A DNA stretch of 33,707 nucleotides from an uncultured Candidatus Hydrogenedens sp. GTDB lineage: Bacteria; Myxococcota; UBA4151. Location: positions 1-33,707 of the forward strand of contig CACGMS010000013.1 of NCBI GenBank assembly GCA_902574205.1, read 5' to 3'. The notes under the pieces were generated by a model that was given only the letters and a program-made list of their open reading frames with translations, did not search any database and had not been told where the DNA came from. Shown in pieces: positions 32,969 through 33,707 of the stretch (positions within the stretch are counted from its first letter, which is position 1; the number at the start of each line of letters is the position of its first letter). A program made the translations under genes and the position numbers.

Positions 32969-33707
32969 ATGCCTTTGCGACCCGCTCTGATGTTTGCTCT
33001 TTTGGCTACTGCCTGTGCAAAGCCTTTGCCGCAAGCACCAGAGGGTTGTGAGGGAATTCAATGTGGATGCCAAGAACACACGGACTGCCCACTAGAGACA
33101 CCCGAATGCTTAGCGGGTGTCTGTCTTGAGAGTCAAGATCCGGTCATTGCTTGGGCTCATCGCGACCAGGTTCTACCGCCGGAAGTCACTGAGCCTCTGA
33201 CGGACTTACACGCTGTCGAACTCGATCGACCAATCGACCAGTCCAAAGCCGCCTTAATCGACGGTTTAGTGGAGGAGAGCCCTGGGCCTGATTGGCTGAT
33301 GTATCGATACCCAGACGGCAACCGAATGGCATTGCATATCAGCGGCCTCTTGATGGTTCGACCGAGCGCATCCATGACCCGAATTTGGGAACCACATCCC
33401 GAGCAACTCGCCAATACCGGTCCCGGCATTCACCCTGATTTAAGGGCGCTCGCAGGCTATGGCGCGCTGCGGCGTTTCATAAAGTCAGCGATCACTGCAG
33501 GGCTTATCAGCGCTCGAAACCCTGCGCGCCTACTCAACTCATCCGAACACCGCGTCGTCCTCGGGCAACCGCTTCATCTTCTCATCGGCGATCTAGTGGG
33601 ACCCATTGATGGAAGGCAAACCATACTAAAAATACCCAATCTCTCGAAACTCATGGAGCGGGGCTTTGCTTTGCCTCACCCGAACACTCGCCGTTCTGTC
33701 AACTACC
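32969..33707 (+). CDS. Cys-rich lipoprotein, cut by the right edge
   Basis: A plus-strand frame from the ATG at 32969 stays open to the window end (246 codons), so the C-terminus is missing. AAGGAG lies six bases upstream. The start MPLRPALMFALLATAC is a signal peptide with lipobox (Cys16). A short Cys-rich segment follows, with cysteines in EGCEGIQCGCQEHTDC, PEC and GVC, a pattern common in surface lipoproteins of Myxococcota and Bradymonadota. The rest has helical parts (ALRRFIKSAITAGL) and strand-like segments (RVVLGQPLHLLIGDLVG). No family recognised. It is divergent from apbE, with 36 bp between starts. Confidence 0.75.
   Translation, partial: MPLRPALMFALLATACAKPLPQAPEGCEGIQCGCQEHTDCPLETPECLAGVCLESQDPVIAWAHRDQVLPPEVTEPLTDLHAVELDRPIDQSKAALIDGLVEESPGPDWLMYRYPDGNRMALHISGLLMVRPSASMTRIWEPHPEQLANTGPGIHPDLRALAGYGALRRFIKSAITAGLISARNPARLLNSSEHRVVLGQPLHLLIGDLVGPIDGRQTILKIPNLSKLMERGFALPHPNTRRSVNY

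Overview
The window looks like chromosomal DNA of a delta-type proteobacterium, probably Myxococcota or the related Bradymonadota. The evidence is family content: a zinc-ribbon/GYF/AgmX-type membrane protein, a DUF4388-type protein with a TPR tail, a PEGA-type Ser/Thr kinase with an HRDISPEN catalytic loop, two tandem ArsA/Get3-like ATPases, and many small lipoproteins with LxxC-type lipoboxes. Base composition is moderate by eye, well below that of classical soil myxobacteria. Genus-level placement is not possible from this sequence. I see no tRNA, rRNA, CRISPR array, IS element or phage gene. Genes are packed into tight operons, many joined by ATGA, TGATG or GTGA overlaps.

Layout, left to right. 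(1) 1-2983, minus strand: ruvX, mltG, a MepM-like M23 endopeptidase and a lipoprotein cut by the left edge, a cell-wall remodelling operon. (2) 3067-3396: a small Cys-rich lipoprotein on the plus strand. (3) 3400-6574, minus: two ArsA/Get3-like ATPases followed by a TPR lipoprotein. (4) 6650-10489, plus: two tandem paralogous lipoproteins, then a large single-pass TPR protein. (5) 10607-11759: recA with a LexA-type operator and a strong intrinsic terminator. (6) 11758-18388, minus: a six-gene cluster with an AgmX-like zinc-ribbon protein, two bacterial-microcompartment pentamers (BMC-P, EutN/CcmL family), a class II aldolase, an unknown 201-aa protein and a large S41 protease. (7) 18600-23564, plus: lptF, lptG, a Ser/Thr kinase and tsaD, all overlapping. 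(8) 23565-25734, minus: one DUF4388-TPR gene split by a frameshift in a run of nine G. (9) 25931-27190, plus: glutamate dehydrogenase. (10) 27194-32932, minus: apbE, a type III polyketide synthase, an isoprenylcysteine-methyltransferase-family enzyme, an acyl carrier protein, a fatty-acyl-AMP ligase and an FAD oxidoreductase, most simply read as a phenolic-lipid or alkylpyrone pathway. (11) 32969 to the right edge: a Cys-rich lipoprotein, incomplete.

The best candidates for something new are these. The microcompartment vertex proteins with an aldolase form a satellite-like locus with no hexameric shell gene in the window. The ArsA-like pair shows complementary loss of ATPase motifs. The FAAL-ACP-type III PKS-methyltransferase-flavoenzyme operon is compact and looks complete as a pathway. 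The homopolymer frameshift could be a sequencing error, a phase switch or slippage.
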